Shown here: positions 45,612-53,599 of the stretch, piece by piece
Position numbering within the stretch: position 1 is the stretch's first letter
Layout: the number at the start of each line of letters is the position of its first letter
Assembly: GCA_026989055.1 (NCBI GenBank)
Contig: JALSKC010000055.1
Span: forward strand, 1 to 59,011
Source: Paracoccaceae bacterium
GTDB taxonomy: Bacteria; Pseudomonadota; Alphaproteobacteria; Rhodobacterales; Rhodobacteraceae
Length of the DNA stretch: 59,011 nucleotides
Direction of reading: 5' to 3'
Made by a program: the position numbers and the translations under genes
The notes under the pieces: generated by a model
The model's database searches: none
What the model saw: the letters and a program-made list of their open reading frames with translations, nothing else
What the model was told of the DNA's origin: nothing

Positions 45612-46448
45612 TCAGTTGCGCACCGAGGGCGTTTCCACCGACAGCCCGTTGCCACGCGAGGCGACGTAGAGCTCCAGCGCCTTGAACTCTTCCGAGCCGG
45701 GCTTGTAGGGCGTTGCGCGAATGTTCTTCATGCAGCCCTTGAACCGACCGTGGACGCTGTTCAGCTTGGCATTCTTCAGCCGGTAGACCGGAAAGCCGTT
45801 GATCTGCCCCTGCGACAGGCGGTCGGCCCGGATCATGTTGCCGTAATTGTCCTCGTGGCAATTGGCACAGGCCATGTCGAGCTGGCCGACGCGGGTGTAA
45901 TAGAGCTCCCTGCCCTGCTCCCAGAAGGGCGCGGCATCGCCATCCACCGCCACGTTCATCGGCATCCCGCGCGACTGCAGGCCGATCAGCGCCACCATCC
46001 GGTTCATCGCCGCGGAATCATATTTCAGCGGCTCCGCCCCCATGCGGTTCACCCGCTCGGCGTTGATGATGTCCTCCATCGTCTGCAGGCCGCCATCGAC
46101 CACCCGCGGCAGAACCGTCTTCAGCCCGGCGAAGCCGGAAAGATCCTCGTGGCAGGAGGCGCAGGACTTGCCTTCGGAGCCCTCTACCCTGCTCCAGTCA
46201 TCCATCGCCTGATCGAGGAACACGAACGCCGGGTTGTCGAAATCGTCGAGCTGAAGCGCCTGGGTTTCCTCCGAGCGGAACAGCCAGCCCGACATCACCT
46301 CGTCCATGTTCTCCAGATAGGCCGGAGCCGGCGCCCGCAGGGTCAGCACGACCCCGTCGATCTCGATCCTGTCGTGATCATCGGCAACCGCCGCGCCCGC
46401 CCCCAGAAGCAGCGCCGATGCGGCCAGAAGCGTCGTTACGGTCCTCAT
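45612..46448 (-). CDS. soxA: SoxA, dihaem cytochrome subunit of SoxXA
   Basis: With SoxX it joins thiosulfate oxidatively to the SoxY cysteine. The 278 residues contain a Sec signal (1-22), first haem CASCH (96-100), second haem CANCH (194-198), and the active-site Cys239 in FKGCMKN, the residue that carries a persulfide ligand to haem in this family. Both haem sites are intact, so this is the dihaem Rhodovulum/Paracoccus type rather than the monohaem form. The start at 46448 fits the signal peptide. A 220-base GC-rich gap separates it from soxZ. Confidence 0.96.
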   Translation of the reverse strand: MRTVTTLLAASALLLGAGAAVADDHDRIEIDGVVLTLRAPAPAYLENMDEVMSGWLFRSEETQALQLDDFDNPAFVFLDQAMDDWSRVEGSEGKSCASCHEDLSGFAGLKTVLPRVVDGGLQTMEDIINAERVNRMGAEPLKYDSAAMNRMVALIGLQSRGMPMNVAVDGDAAPFWEQGRELYYTRVGQLDMACANCHEDNYGNMIRADRLSQGQINGFPVYRLKNAKLNSVHGRFKGCMKNIRATPYKPGSEEFKALELYVASRGNGLSVETPSVRN

Positions 46449-46668
46449 TCCGCTTTCCTCCCTGTTCTCCGTTTCCGCCCGGGCCGGCCGCGCCCCGCGC
46501 GCTGCCCCGGCCCTGGCGGCTGCGTTTCCCGCATTCCGTTCCCGCCCGCTCCAACGCGCCCCGCCTTGCACTCCGCGATTCCGCATGCCTGCGCCCGGGG
46601 GCGCCCTCAGGCGTCCTTCCCGCCCCCGCGCCGGCCCCGCCGCCCCGAGGACACCCTGCGCGCCACGC

Positions 46669-46998
46669 TCAGCTCACCGTGATCGCCCTGGTGGCCTCGT
46701 AGATGCTGCCGTTGTCGTCATACCAGGTGAACTTGAACTCGCCCGACTCCGGCACCTTCGCCTGGAACTCGAAGAAGGGGTTGGTGGAAATGGCCGGCTG
46801 CATCTCCACGTCGATCACGTTCTGGCCGTTGAAGTCGCAGGTGAAACGGTTGATGATCGAGCGCGGGATCCTGTTGCCGTTCGAATCCTTGCGATTGCCC
46901 GATTCCATCTTGTGGCTGATCAGGGTCTTGATCGTGATCACCTCGCCGGCCGCGGCCGTCTTCGGCACCTTCACCCGGGGCTTTACGTCCTTCGCCAT
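46669..46998 (-). CDS. soxZ: SoxZ, sulfur carrier partner
   Basis: A 109-residue immunoglobulin-like partner of SoxY without a signal peptide. It leaves the cell by riding with Tat-exported SoxY. Opening KDVKPRVKVPKTAAAGEVITIKTLISHKMESG and closing GEFKFTWYDDNGSIYEATRAITV are characteristic. The gene begins 24 bases after soxY ends, so the two partners are co-expressed. Confidence 0.96.
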   Translation of the reverse strand: MAKDVKPRVKVPKTAAAGEVITIKTLISHKMESGNRKDSNGNRIPRSIINRFTCDFNGQNVIDVEMQPAISTNPFFEFQAKVPESGEFKFTWYDDNGSIYEATRAITVS

Positions 46999-47022
46999 TC
47001 CTTCGCCTCCTCCCGATTCGCC

Positions 47023-47439
47023 TCAGCCGCCGCAGCCGCCGATCGTCACCTTCACGACCCGCGACGCCCTGGCAAAGCCGCCGTCGGCCATCTTCGCGAT
47101 CGCGATCACCTCCTGGGTACCGGCCAGACGAATCCTGGTCGCGGCAGATTGCGCCCCGGCCAGCGGCCCGAAGTTGAAGGTGGCCACGCCGGGCTGCGGG
47201 TTGCCAGTGGCGATCAGGATGATCGCCGTCGCGCCGGGCGCCTCGACCGAAACCGGAACGGTGTTGCCGTTCTCGGCGATCTCGGGCGCATTCAGCGTCA
47301 CCCCGCCCTCGGCCGGCTCGACCCCGCCGGTAAAGGCGGCGATTGCCTCCTCCGCCGAAGCCACCGCCCGCAACGGCAGGAAGGAGGCGGCGGTCGCCCC
47401 CAGCCCGAGCGCCAGGGCATCGCGTCGTGTCAGTCTCAT
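47023..47439 (-). CDS. soxY: SoxY, sulfur covalently binding protein
   Basis: Carrier on which thiosulfate and its oxidation products are bound. The 138 residues include a Tat signal (MRLTRRDALALG) and the diagnostic C-terminal swinging arm ending Gly-Gly-Cys-Gly-Gly, with the carrier Cys136. The middle is a beta-sandwich that pairs with SoxZ. It follows soxX by 31 bases. Confidence 0.97.
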   Translation of the reverse strand: MRLTRRDALALGLGATAASFLPLRAVASAEEAIAAFTGGVEPAEGGVTLNAPEIAENGNTVPVSVEAPGATAIILIATGNPQPGVATFNFGPLAGAQSAATRIRLAGTQEVIAIAKMADGGFARASRVVKVTIGGCGG

Positions 47440-47470
47440 GCTGTCTGTCTCCCTAGGTCAGAACGTGCCG

Positions 47471-47920
47471 TCACTCCCCGAGCGTCAGCAGATAGGCCAC
47501 GACATCCTCCACCTCCTGGGCGGTGAGGATCGTCTTGCCCTTGAACTTCTCCAGCGGCCGGTTGAAGCCCTCGTCGCGATAGAAGGCCGGCATGATCGTA
47601 TCTTCGAAGGTCATCTTGGAGTTGACCAGGATGCCGCGGATCTCCGCTTCGCTCAGCCGGTCGGCAACCCCGTCCAGCGGCGGCCCAACCTCGCCGTGGA
47701 ACGGCTGATCGGCCAGATCCGCATTGGCATGGCAGGCCAGGCAGTTGCCCTTCTTGCGATTGAGGAAGATCTTCCGGCCGCTGGCCGGATCCCCGGGCAC
47801 GCCGGTCAGCGACCCGGCAACCGCCCCACCCTCGAACACCACATCCTGCGGGGCGATCTCGGCTGCGGTCGCTGCCGATGCAAACGCCACCACCGCAAGC
47901 ATGACGCCTGTGTGCTTCAT
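47471..47920 (-). CDS. soxX: SoxX, monohaem cytochrome subunit of SoxXA
   Basis: A 149-residue protein. A Sec signal (1-20) is followed by one haem site CLACH (60-64) and the distal Met110 in TIMPAFYR. HGEVGPPLDGVADRLSEAEIRGILVNSKM is the conserved middle. The ATG at 47920 fits the signal. It heads the structural sox genes, and the 201-base gap to soxW upstream contains the likely SoxR site. Confidence 0.95.
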   Translation of the reverse strand: MKHTGVMLAVVAFASAATAAEIAPQDVVFEGGAVAGSLTGVPGDPASGRKIFLNRKKGNCLACHANADLADQPFHGEVGPPLDGVADRLSEAEIRGILVNSKMTFEDTIMPAFYRDEGFNRPLEKFKGKTILTAQEVEDVVAYLLTLGE

Positions 47921-48047
47921 CTTCCCTCCCTGTTCGCTGCGCCGGGCTTCCCCCGGGCCTTCTTCGCCTCCCGCGACGATTTGCCTCGTCGCCACGGGAA
48001 GCCTTTCTTTTCAGGCTATCCGATCACCCCACCCTTGGCAACGAATA

Positions 48048-48063
48048 ATTCAGATAACAGAAT
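48048..48063. promoter_or_regulatory. Likely SoxR operator between soxW and soxX (ATTC-N8-GAAT)
   Basis: ATTCAGATAACAGAAT fits exactly the ATTC-N8-GAAT form recognised by SqrR-type persulfide-sensing ArsR repressors. It sits in an A/T-rich pocket 128 bases before soxX. Additional GAAT half-sites flank it (48044-48047, 48060-48063, 48071-48074). The related SoxR of Pseudaminobacter is known to bind the soxW-soxX gap, so position and pattern agree. Confidence 0.65.
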
Positions 48064-48121
48064 GTAACGGAATGTTTCGGGCGCGGAACCGGCTCCCGCA
48101 ACGAAACGCGCCGGAAAGGGT

Positions 48122-48700
48122 TCAGTTCAGCCCCCGCTCCGTCAGCCTGCGCGCATGGTATTTCTGGAAGGTCTCGCTGCCCTCGTATCCCTTCCGCACC
48201 ACCCATTCCATCAGGTGGCGTGTGGTATAGCGGCCGAAGGCGCCGGGAACGGTCGCCACTGCCGCCCCGGCCGCAGTCTGCCCATCCGGCACCGCTTCGG
48301 GCAGGAACAGCATCGTCGGGGTGAACAGCAGACCCCATTTGCGGATCATCTCCTTTTCCGGCAGCGTCTCGCCGTCGAAATCTGTCACCTCCACATCGCC
48401 GAACATGTTCAGCTGGACGACAAGGAAGTTCTCGTGGATGTAGTCGTGCACCTCCGGCAGGGGGAACACCTCCTCGTGCATCTTCTTGCAGTAGATGCAG
48501 CCGCGCTGCTCGATCAGCAGCATCAGCCGCCGCCCTTCGGCCGAAGCCTCGGCCAGATCCTCGCGCAGATCCTTGAAGGTATCGCGCATCCAGTCGGCCT
48601 TGTGCAGCCCGTCGTCGCCCAGCTCCGCCGGGCCGTGCCCCTGCGCCGGCGCGGCCAGAAGGACGGCCAGCGCCACAAGGATCGATTTCAGTCGTTTCAT
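48122..48700 (-). CDS. soxW: SoxW, periplasmic thioredoxin-like protein
   Basis: A 192-residue thioredoxin-fold protein. A Sec signal (1-20) precedes the redox pair CIYC (68-71), followed by KKMHEEVFPLPEVHDYIHENFLVVQLNM and the cis-Pro loop LLFTPTMLFL. It probably receives reductant through SoxV and reduces oxidised SoxY. It follows soxV after 133 bases. Confidence 0.93.
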   Translation of the reverse strand: MKRLKSILVALAVLLAAPAQGHGPAELGDDGLHKADWMRDTFKDLREDLAEASAEGRRLMLLIEQRGCIYCKKMHEEVFPLPEVHDYIHENFLVVQLNMFGDVEVTDFDGETLPEKEMIRKWGLLFTPTMLFLPEAVPDGQTAAGAAVATVPGAFGRYTTRHLMEWVVRKGYEGSETFQKYHARRLTERGLN

Positions 48701-48833
48701 CTTCCATGTCCTCCCCGTTGATCGCCGCTGCCCGCTTCCGCCCGCCCCGCCGGAGGAGCCCCGCGCGCGGCTTTCCGCGGCCTTCTCCCGGGCCTCCTCC
48801 GCACCTGCCCCGTGCCGCCCGCACGCCCCTCGC

Positions 48834-49574
48834 CTATCCGATCCGCCCGAAGACGGGAAATGTCTCCAGCAGCCAGTTGCCGATCAGGTTGACCGTGCCG
48901 GTTCCGATCATGACGCCGAACACGATCAGCAGCAGCCCCATGACCTTTTCCACGGTACCGAGGTGGCGGCGGAAACGGGCCATGAACCGCATGAACGGGC
49001 CGATGAACAGCGCCGCGAGCACGAAGGGAAGCGTCATCCCGGCACCATAGACGAACAGCAGCCACATGCCCTGCAGGGCGGTCTCCTGCCCGGCGGCGGT
49101 GAACAGGATGGCCGCCAGAACCGGCCCGACGCAGGGCGTCCAGCCGAAGGCGAAGGCCAGGCCTATCAGATAGGCGCCGAACAGGCTGAGGCCGGAAACC
49201 TCGCCGGCATCGGCCCGGAACTGCCGATACAGGATCCCGATGCGCAGCACTCCCAGAAAATGCAGCCCCATGGCGATGATCAGCCCCGCTGCGAGGTAGC
49301 GCAGCACGCCGAACCACTGGTTGACCAGCTGGCCGAAGGCCGTCGCCCCCGCCCCAAGCCCGACGAAGATGGTGATCACCCCGGCCGCGAACATCACCGC
49401 AGAAGCCGCCGCCCGCAGGCGCACGGCAGGCGCGAGCGCAGCCCCGGCAGCGATGTGGTTCATCGACACCCCGGCAAGGTAGCTCAGGTAGAACGGCACC
49501 ATCGGCAGCACGCATGGCGACAGGAAAGACAGCAGGCCGGCAACCAGCGCTCCGGCAGATGTGATGTCGAGCAT
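48834..49574 (-). CDS. soxV: SoxV, CcdA-type thiol electron transporter
   Basis: A 246-residue membrane protein with six helices. The conserved cysteines are in FLSPCVLPMVPFYLSYLAGV (Cys21) and FGWTPCVGPVLAAIL, the CcdA/DsbD-beta pair. It transfers electrons from cytoplasmic thioredoxin to the periplasmic SoxW and SoxS. It is the first gene of the minus-strand sox genes, divergent from soxS with a 141-base shared promoter region. Confidence 0.94.
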   Translation of the reverse strand: MLDITSAGALVAGLLSFLSPCVLPMVPFYLSYLAGVSMNHIAAGAALAPAVRLRAAASAVMFAAGVITIFVGLGAGATAFGQLVNQWFGVLRYLAAGLIIAMGLHFLGVLRIGILYRQFRADAGEVSGLSLFGAYLIGLAFAFGWTPCVGPVLAAILFTAAGQETALQGMWLLFVYGAGMTLPFVLAALFIGPFMRFMARFRRHLGTVEKVMGLLLIVFGVMIGTGTVNLIGNWLLETFPVFGRIG

Positions 49575-49594
49575 GCTGCAGCCTTTCTTGATCC

Positions 49595-49608
49595 ATTCAC
49601 ATATTCAC
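49595..49608. promoter_or_regulatory. Candidate SoxR contact region between soxV and soxS
   Basis: Two ATTCAC hexamers with an eight-base period (49595 and 49603) lie in an A/T-rich patch 21 bases before the soxV ATG. They share the ATTC half-site of the soxX operator but lack a proper GAAT partner. The soxS-soxV gap is a known SoxR target in related bacteria. This copy is therefore likely but degenerate. Confidence 0.4.
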
Positions 49609-49715
49609 TTTAGTTTTCCCATGTCGTCGGCGTCAATCGGCATGCTCCGGGCGGACCGGCCCCGACCGCGGGGCGGGCAGCGCTGCCGGAGCGGCCCGGG
49701 CAGATCGGAGAAGGC

Positions 49716-50171
49716 ATGCACCTCGGCGGAAAGAGCGCGGGCAGCGGAACCGGCAGAAGGAGCGCGGGCTTCCGGGCGGCTGCGGGAATCGGGGCGGGCG
49801 CGCTCGCGCTGGCGCTCCTCGCCGCCCGCCCGGCCCCGGCGGCGGAAGCGGCCGAACTCGTCATGGTCGAACAGCAGGGCTGCACCTACTGCGAACAGTG
49901 GGATGCCGAAATCGGCCCGATCTACCCGAAGACCGCCGAAGGCGCTCTCGCGCCGCTGCGCCGCATCGACATCTACGACCGGGCGCTGGACGAACTGGAA
50001 CTGGCCCGGGCGGTGAACTTCACCCCGACCTTTCTCCTCGTTGAGAACGGGCGCGAGCTGGCCCGGATCGAGGGCTATCCGGGCGAGGACTTCTTCTGGG
50101 GGCTGCTGGGCATGATCCTGCAGAAGCACCTCGCCACCGAAGAGGCGCAGAGCGCCGGCGCGGAAAAGTGA
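49716..50171 (+). CDS. soxS: SoxS, periplasmic thioredoxin-like reductant of SoxY
   Basis: A 151-residue thioredoxin-fold protein. An N-terminal signal (about 1-43, with hydrophobic core AAGIGAGALALALLAARPAPA) precedes the redox pair CTYC (Cys56, Cys59) and the cis-Pro loop NFTPTFLLVENGRELARIEGYPGEDFFWGLL. In Paracoccus SoxS keeps SoxYZ in the active reduced form. It is divergent from soxV and followed by soxR after 201 bases. Confidence 0.92.
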   Translation: MHLGGKSAGSGTGRRSAGFRAAAGIGAGALALALLAARPAPAAEAAELVMVEQQGCTYCEQWDAEIGPIYPKTAEGALAPLRRIDIYDRALDELELARAVNFTPTFLLVENGRELARIEGYPGEDFFWGLLGMILQKHLATEEAQSAGAEK

Positions 50172-50372
50172 AAGTGATCACGCGCGCCAACGCGTCGCTG
50201 CAGCCCGCAATTGCACATGAGGGCGCTTTTCGGCTATGCAGGACGGAGCCCCGGGCGGAACCGGACGCGGGGAAACCGGCATGGAAGCCGGCGCGAAAGC
50301 CCGGGCGGAAAGGGCGGACGAAGGAAATTCGGGCGGTATACGGTGTCTGAACGGAAAAAGGGGAATGACAGG

Positions 50373-50753
50373 ATGGGCCTGCCGGTGCTCGACGCGGGAA
50401 TGAGCGAGGAAGAGCTCGACAAGATGATGTCCAGCGCCTGCGCTGCCTCGAACATGCTGAAGGCGCTGAGCCACGAGGGGCGGCTGATGATCCTGTGCCA
50501 CCTGGTCACCGGAGAGAAGTCCGTCACCGAACTGGAAGAGCTGCTGTCGGCCCGTCAGGCCGCGGTTTCCCAGCAGCTGGCCCGGCTGCGCCTCGAAGGG
50601 CTGGTCAAGCCCCGCCGCGAGGGCAAGACGATCTACTATTCGCTTGCCGACGACAGGCCCAGGCAGATCCTGGAAGTGATCTACGAGATGTTCTGCACCA
50701 TTGACAGCGGCGAAGACAAGGCGGGGCGCAGCACCGACGAGGCCGCCGAATAG
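50373..50753 (+). CDS. soxR: SoxR, ArsR-family persulfide-sensing repressor
   Basis: Winged-helix repressor of the sox genes, 126 residues. MLKALSHEGRLMILCHLVTGEKSVTELEELLSARQAAVSQQLARLRLEGLVKPRREGKTIYYSL is the BigR/SqrR-type core. Cys42 and Cys108 lie 66 residues apart at the positions of the two cysteines that form a polysulfide bridge in SqrR; a third Cys23 is extra. It lacks arsenic/metal cysteine clusters. Start chosen at 50373 with AAGGGG upstream; a GTG at 50343 is an alternative. The gene ends 33 bases before soxT. Confidence 0.92.
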   Translation: MGLPVLDAGMSEEELDKMMSSACAASNMLKALSHEGRLMILCHLVTGEKSVTELEELLSARQAAVSQQLARLRLEGLVKPRREGKTIYYSLADDRPRQILEVIYEMFCTIDSGEDKAGRSTDEAAE

Positions 50754-50786
50754 CCGCCGCGCCAGCGGTGCCGCAGGGGGTGCCAG

Positions 50787-51845
50787 ATGCTGGATCAGCT
50801 GTCCGATTCCTCTCTCGCCGCGCTGGTCGGTCTTTTCGGCGGCTTCGTGCTCGGGCTTGCCGCGCGAATCGGGCGGTTCTGCACCCTCGGAGCGATCGAG
50901 GATGCGCTCTACCAGCGCTCCGACCTGCGGATGCGGATGTGGGTTCTGGCGATCGGCGTCGCGATGACCGGCAGCTTCGCCCTGATCGGGCTCGGGCTGA
51001 TCGAACCGGCCGATGCCGTCTACCTGTCGTTCGCCTGGAATCCCCTCGCCTCCGTCGTCGGCGGGCTGATCTTCGGATACGGGATGGCGCTGGCCGGAAA
51101 CTGCGGCTTCGGCGCCCTGGCCCGGCTCGGCGGCGGCGACCTGCGGGCGCTGGTGATCGTGCTGGTGATGGGGGTGAGCGCCTACATGACCATCTCGGGG
51201 CCGCTGGCGCCGCTGCGCGTAGCCCTGTTCGACACCCCGCCGCTGGACGATGCCCGCCTGCCCGCGATCTCCCACGCGCTGGCCCGGGCCAGCGGGCTGC
51301 CGGCAACCGGCTTCGGTCTGGCGATCGGGGGCGCCCTGGCCCTGGGCGCGCTGGCCGGGCGCCGGCTGCGCCACCGCCCCGAAGCCGTGTTCTGGAGCGT
51401 GATGGTCGGGCTGGCGATCGTCAGCGGCTGGGCCGGAACCGCCTGGATATCGGCACAGGGGTTCGATCCGGTCCCGGTGGAAAGCCACAGCTTCTCCGCC
51501 CCGCCCGGAGATACGCTGTTCTACCTGATGACGGCCACCGCAAGCCGGCCCAATTTCGGGATCGGGTCGGTCGCCGGGGTGCTGGCCGGCGCCCTTGCCG
51601 GGGCGCTCTACAAGGGGCATTTCCGCTGGGAAGCCTGCGAGGATGCCCGCGAACTGCGCCGCCAGATCCTGGGGGCGGCGCTGATGGGGGTGGGGGCGGT
51701 GGTGGCCTTCGGCTGCACCATCGGCCAGGGAATCTCGGCCTTTTCCGTGCTGTATTACGGCGCTCCGGTGGTCTTCGTCTCGATCGTCGCCGGCGCCGCG
51801 CTCGGGCTGCATCAGCTGATCGCCGGATTCGCGCGCAGCGCCTGA
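50787..51845 (+). CDS. soxT: SoxT, YeeE/YedE-family thiosulfate transporter
   Basis: A 352-residue membrane protein of the TsuA/YeeE family. The conserved cysteines used for sulfur relay are present: RFCTLGAIEDAL (Cys32), AGNCGFGAL (Cys106), and VAFGCTIGQGIS near the C-terminus. Multiple helices fill the rest. Located soxS-soxR-soxT as in Pseudaminobacter, it probably imports thiosulfate or a sulfane, perhaps to signal to SoxR or feed the cytoplasm. Confidence 0.88.
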   Translation: MLDQLSDSSLAALVGLFGGFVLGLAARIGRFCTLGAIEDALYQRSDLRMRMWVLAIGVAMTGSFALIGLGLIEPADAVYLSFAWNPLASVVGGLIFGYGMALAGNCGFGALARLGGGDLRALVIVLVMGVSAYMTISGPLAPLRVALFDTPPLDDARLPAISHALARASGLPATGFGLAIGGALALGALAGRRLRHRPEAVFWSVMVGLAIVSGWAGTAWISAQGFDPVPVESHSFSAPPGDTLFYLMTATASRPNFGIGSVAGVLAGALAGALYKGHFRWEACEDARELRRQILGAALMGVGAVVAFGCTIGQGISAFSVLYYGAPVVFVSIVAGAALGLHQLIAGFARSA

Positions 51846-52012
51846 GGCGCCCGCGGGATGGGACGGGGCGGGGCCGTGCGCATTTCCGCCTGGCATCACG
51901 GGCCGCCACCGGCTACGGGGCCGGATACGGGCCGGCCCGACGGTGCGTGCCGACGGCGGTGTGTGCCGACATCGCCCCGCAGGGCGTATCGCACCGCCCC
52001 CAACCGGGCCCC

Positions 52013-53257
52013 TCAGGGGCGTATCAGCACCTGCAGATCGGCCACATTCGTGCCCGTAGGGCCGGTCAGCATCAGATCCCCCGACGCCCTGAGCGCGTGG
52101 TAGCTGTCGTTTTCGGCAAGCGCCGCCAGCGGGTCCACCCCGGCGGCGCGCATCCGCGCCAGCGAGCCGGAATCCACCACGGCCCCGGCGGCATCGGTGG
52201 GGCCGTCGCGCCCGTCGGTCCCCCCCGAGAGGAAGACCCAGCCCGCGTCCCAGCCTTCCTGCTCGGCCAGCAGCGCGACCCGGAGCGCCAGTTCCTGATT
52301 GCGCCCGCCGAGCCCCCTGCCCCGCAGGCGTACCGTGGTTTCGCCGCCGAAAAGGCGGATCCCGCGCCCGCGCACGGAAATCACCTCCTGTGCCGCTTCG
52401 GCCACATCGCCGACAAGCGGCCTGCGGCTGACAAGCGCTCCGGGCGCCTCGGCGGCCATCGCCTCGAGGCTCTGGCGGTTGGAGCCGATCAGGCGGTTCT
52501 CCACCGGCAGCCGGGAGATCCGGGCGCGCAGGGCTTCCTCTTCGGGAGCCGACAGCAGCCGGCGCACCGGTTCCGGCATCTCGTCCCAGATTCCGGCCGC
52601 CTGCAGGCAGGCGCGCGCCTGAACGCGGGTGCCGATCGGCGGCAGCGTCGGGCCGCTGGCCACGACGCGCAGATCATCTCCCGGCACATCCGACAGGATC
52701 AGCGCCGTGACCATGGCCGGAGCGGCCTCCAGCGCCAGCCGGCCGCCCTTGAGAAAGGACAGGTTCTGACGCACGAGATTCATCCGGGTGATGTCCAGTC
52801 CGGCGCCGAGCAGAAGCCTGCTGACCCGGATCTTGTCATCGAGGCTCAACCCCTCTGCCGGTGCCGGAAGCAGGGCCGATCCACCGCCGCTCACCAGCAC
52901 GACAAGGTGATCTCCGGCCCCTGCCGAGCGGGCCAGCGCGCGCACCTCCCGCGCTGCCTCGAGCCCGGCCTCGTCGGGGAACGGATGCCCGGCAACGAAC
53001 AGTTCCGCTCCGGGCAGGGGCCCCGCGCCGGCGCTTCCCGCAGTGGTCACGACGAGCGTGCGCTCCGGGCGCAACCGCGAGATGACAACCTCGGCCATCG
53101 CCGGCGCCGCCTTGCCCAGCGCGATGCAGAACACCCGCCCGGGGCAGCTGCGCAGCGGGCGCTCGTGCAGGCTGCGCACCACCGCCACCTGCGGATCTGC
53201 CGCGGCCACGCCCGCCTCGAAGAGCGCGCGCGCCAGCTTGCGGGGGCCGTCATCCAT
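52013..53257 (-). CDS. Glycerate 2-kinase (MOFRL family)
   Basis: Phosphorylates D-glycerate to 2-phosphoglycerate, 414 residues. The N-terminal DUF4147 domain has ALGKAAPAMAEV, HPFPDEAGLEAA, VSGGGSALLPAPAEGLSLDDK, and RMNLVRQNLSFLKGGRLA. The C-terminal MOFRL domain has FGGETTVRLRGRGLGGRNQELALR and LSGGTDGRDGPTDAAGAVVD. It belongs to the serine cycle/glyoxylate or tartrate routes. Adjacent sdaA and purA are far away. Convergent with soxT. Confidence 0.93.
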   Translation of the reverse strand: MDDGPRKLARALFEAGVAAADPQVAVVRSLHERPLRSCPGRVFCIALGKAAPAMAEVVISRLRPERTLVVTTAGSAGAGPLPGAELFVAGHPFPDEAGLEAAREVRALARSAGAGDHLVVLVSGGGSALLPAPAEGLSLDDKIRVSRLLLGAGLDITRMNLVRQNLSFLKGGRLALEAAPAMVTALILSDVPGDDLRVVASGPTLPPIGTRVQARACLQAAGIWDEMPEPVRRLLSAPEEEALRARISRLPVENRLIGSNRQSLEAMAAEAPGALVSRRPLVGDVAEAAQEVISVRGRGIRLFGGETTVRLRGRGLGGRNQELALRVALLAEQEGWDAGWVFLSGGTDGRDGPTDAAGAVVDSGSLARMRAAGVDPLAALAENDSYHALRASGDLMLTGPTGTNVADLQVLIRP

Positions 53258-53375
53258 GATGTCGCCTCGGATCTTCCCTCTCGCGGTCCGCTTGCGAATC
53301 CGCTGATACCCTTCTGCCTTGCGGCGTCCGTTTCAAGCGGTTTTCGCGCTCCGGCCGGCGCAAAAGGCCGGCACA

Positions 53376-53475
53376 GGCGGGCGGCGCCTTCCGGCCTGCG
53401 CCGGGCGCAGGAACGGCACAGCAGGAAAGAACGGCACAGCGGGAAAGGAGATTCTGCCGGAAGGCGCCGCCCGCC
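53376..53475. repeat. 100-bp element with perfect 20-bp inverted ends (possible MITE or RNA stem)
   Basis: Arms at 53376-53395 and 53456-53475 are exact reverse complements over 20 bases (first arm GGCGGGCGGCGCCTTCCGGC), separated by 60 bases. The total is exactly 100 bases. Inside lie two tandem 18-mers. There is no transposase and no clear target duplication. It could be a miniature inverted-repeat transposon, a cruciform, or a leader RNA stem in front of selD. Confidence 0.7.
53411..53446 (+). repeat. Two tandem 18-mers inside the inverted-repeat element
   Basis: GAACGGCACAGCAGGAAA is followed directly by a copy with one A-to-G change (53429-53446). Both lie in the loop of the large inverted repeat. 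Confidence 0.9.
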
Positions 53476-53599
53476 ACCCCCTGTCCTTCCTCTCCTCGAC
53501 GCTCTATTGATACGCCGGATACGCCGGATCGAGACGGTAGGGCGCGGGCCGGCCGGGGTGCCCGCGCGGCGGCGCGGCGGAAACCGCGAAAGGAGACCC

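Larger units (their letters stand above)
53258..53599. other. 342-base divergent region between glycerate kinase and selD
   Basis: No protein gene is supported here. It contains the 100-bp inverted-repeat element with tandem 18-mers (53376-53475), and two ATACGCCGG copies (53511-53529) that lie closer to the selD start. Both genes' promoters must lie here. The leader upstream of selD is unusually structured for so short a region. Confidence 0.6.

Noticed and set aside
50211-50372. Upstream extension of soxR to 50211
   Set aside because: The added residues are Arg/Gly-rich, not conserved in ArsR proteins, and a good ribosome site fits the later ATG at 50373.
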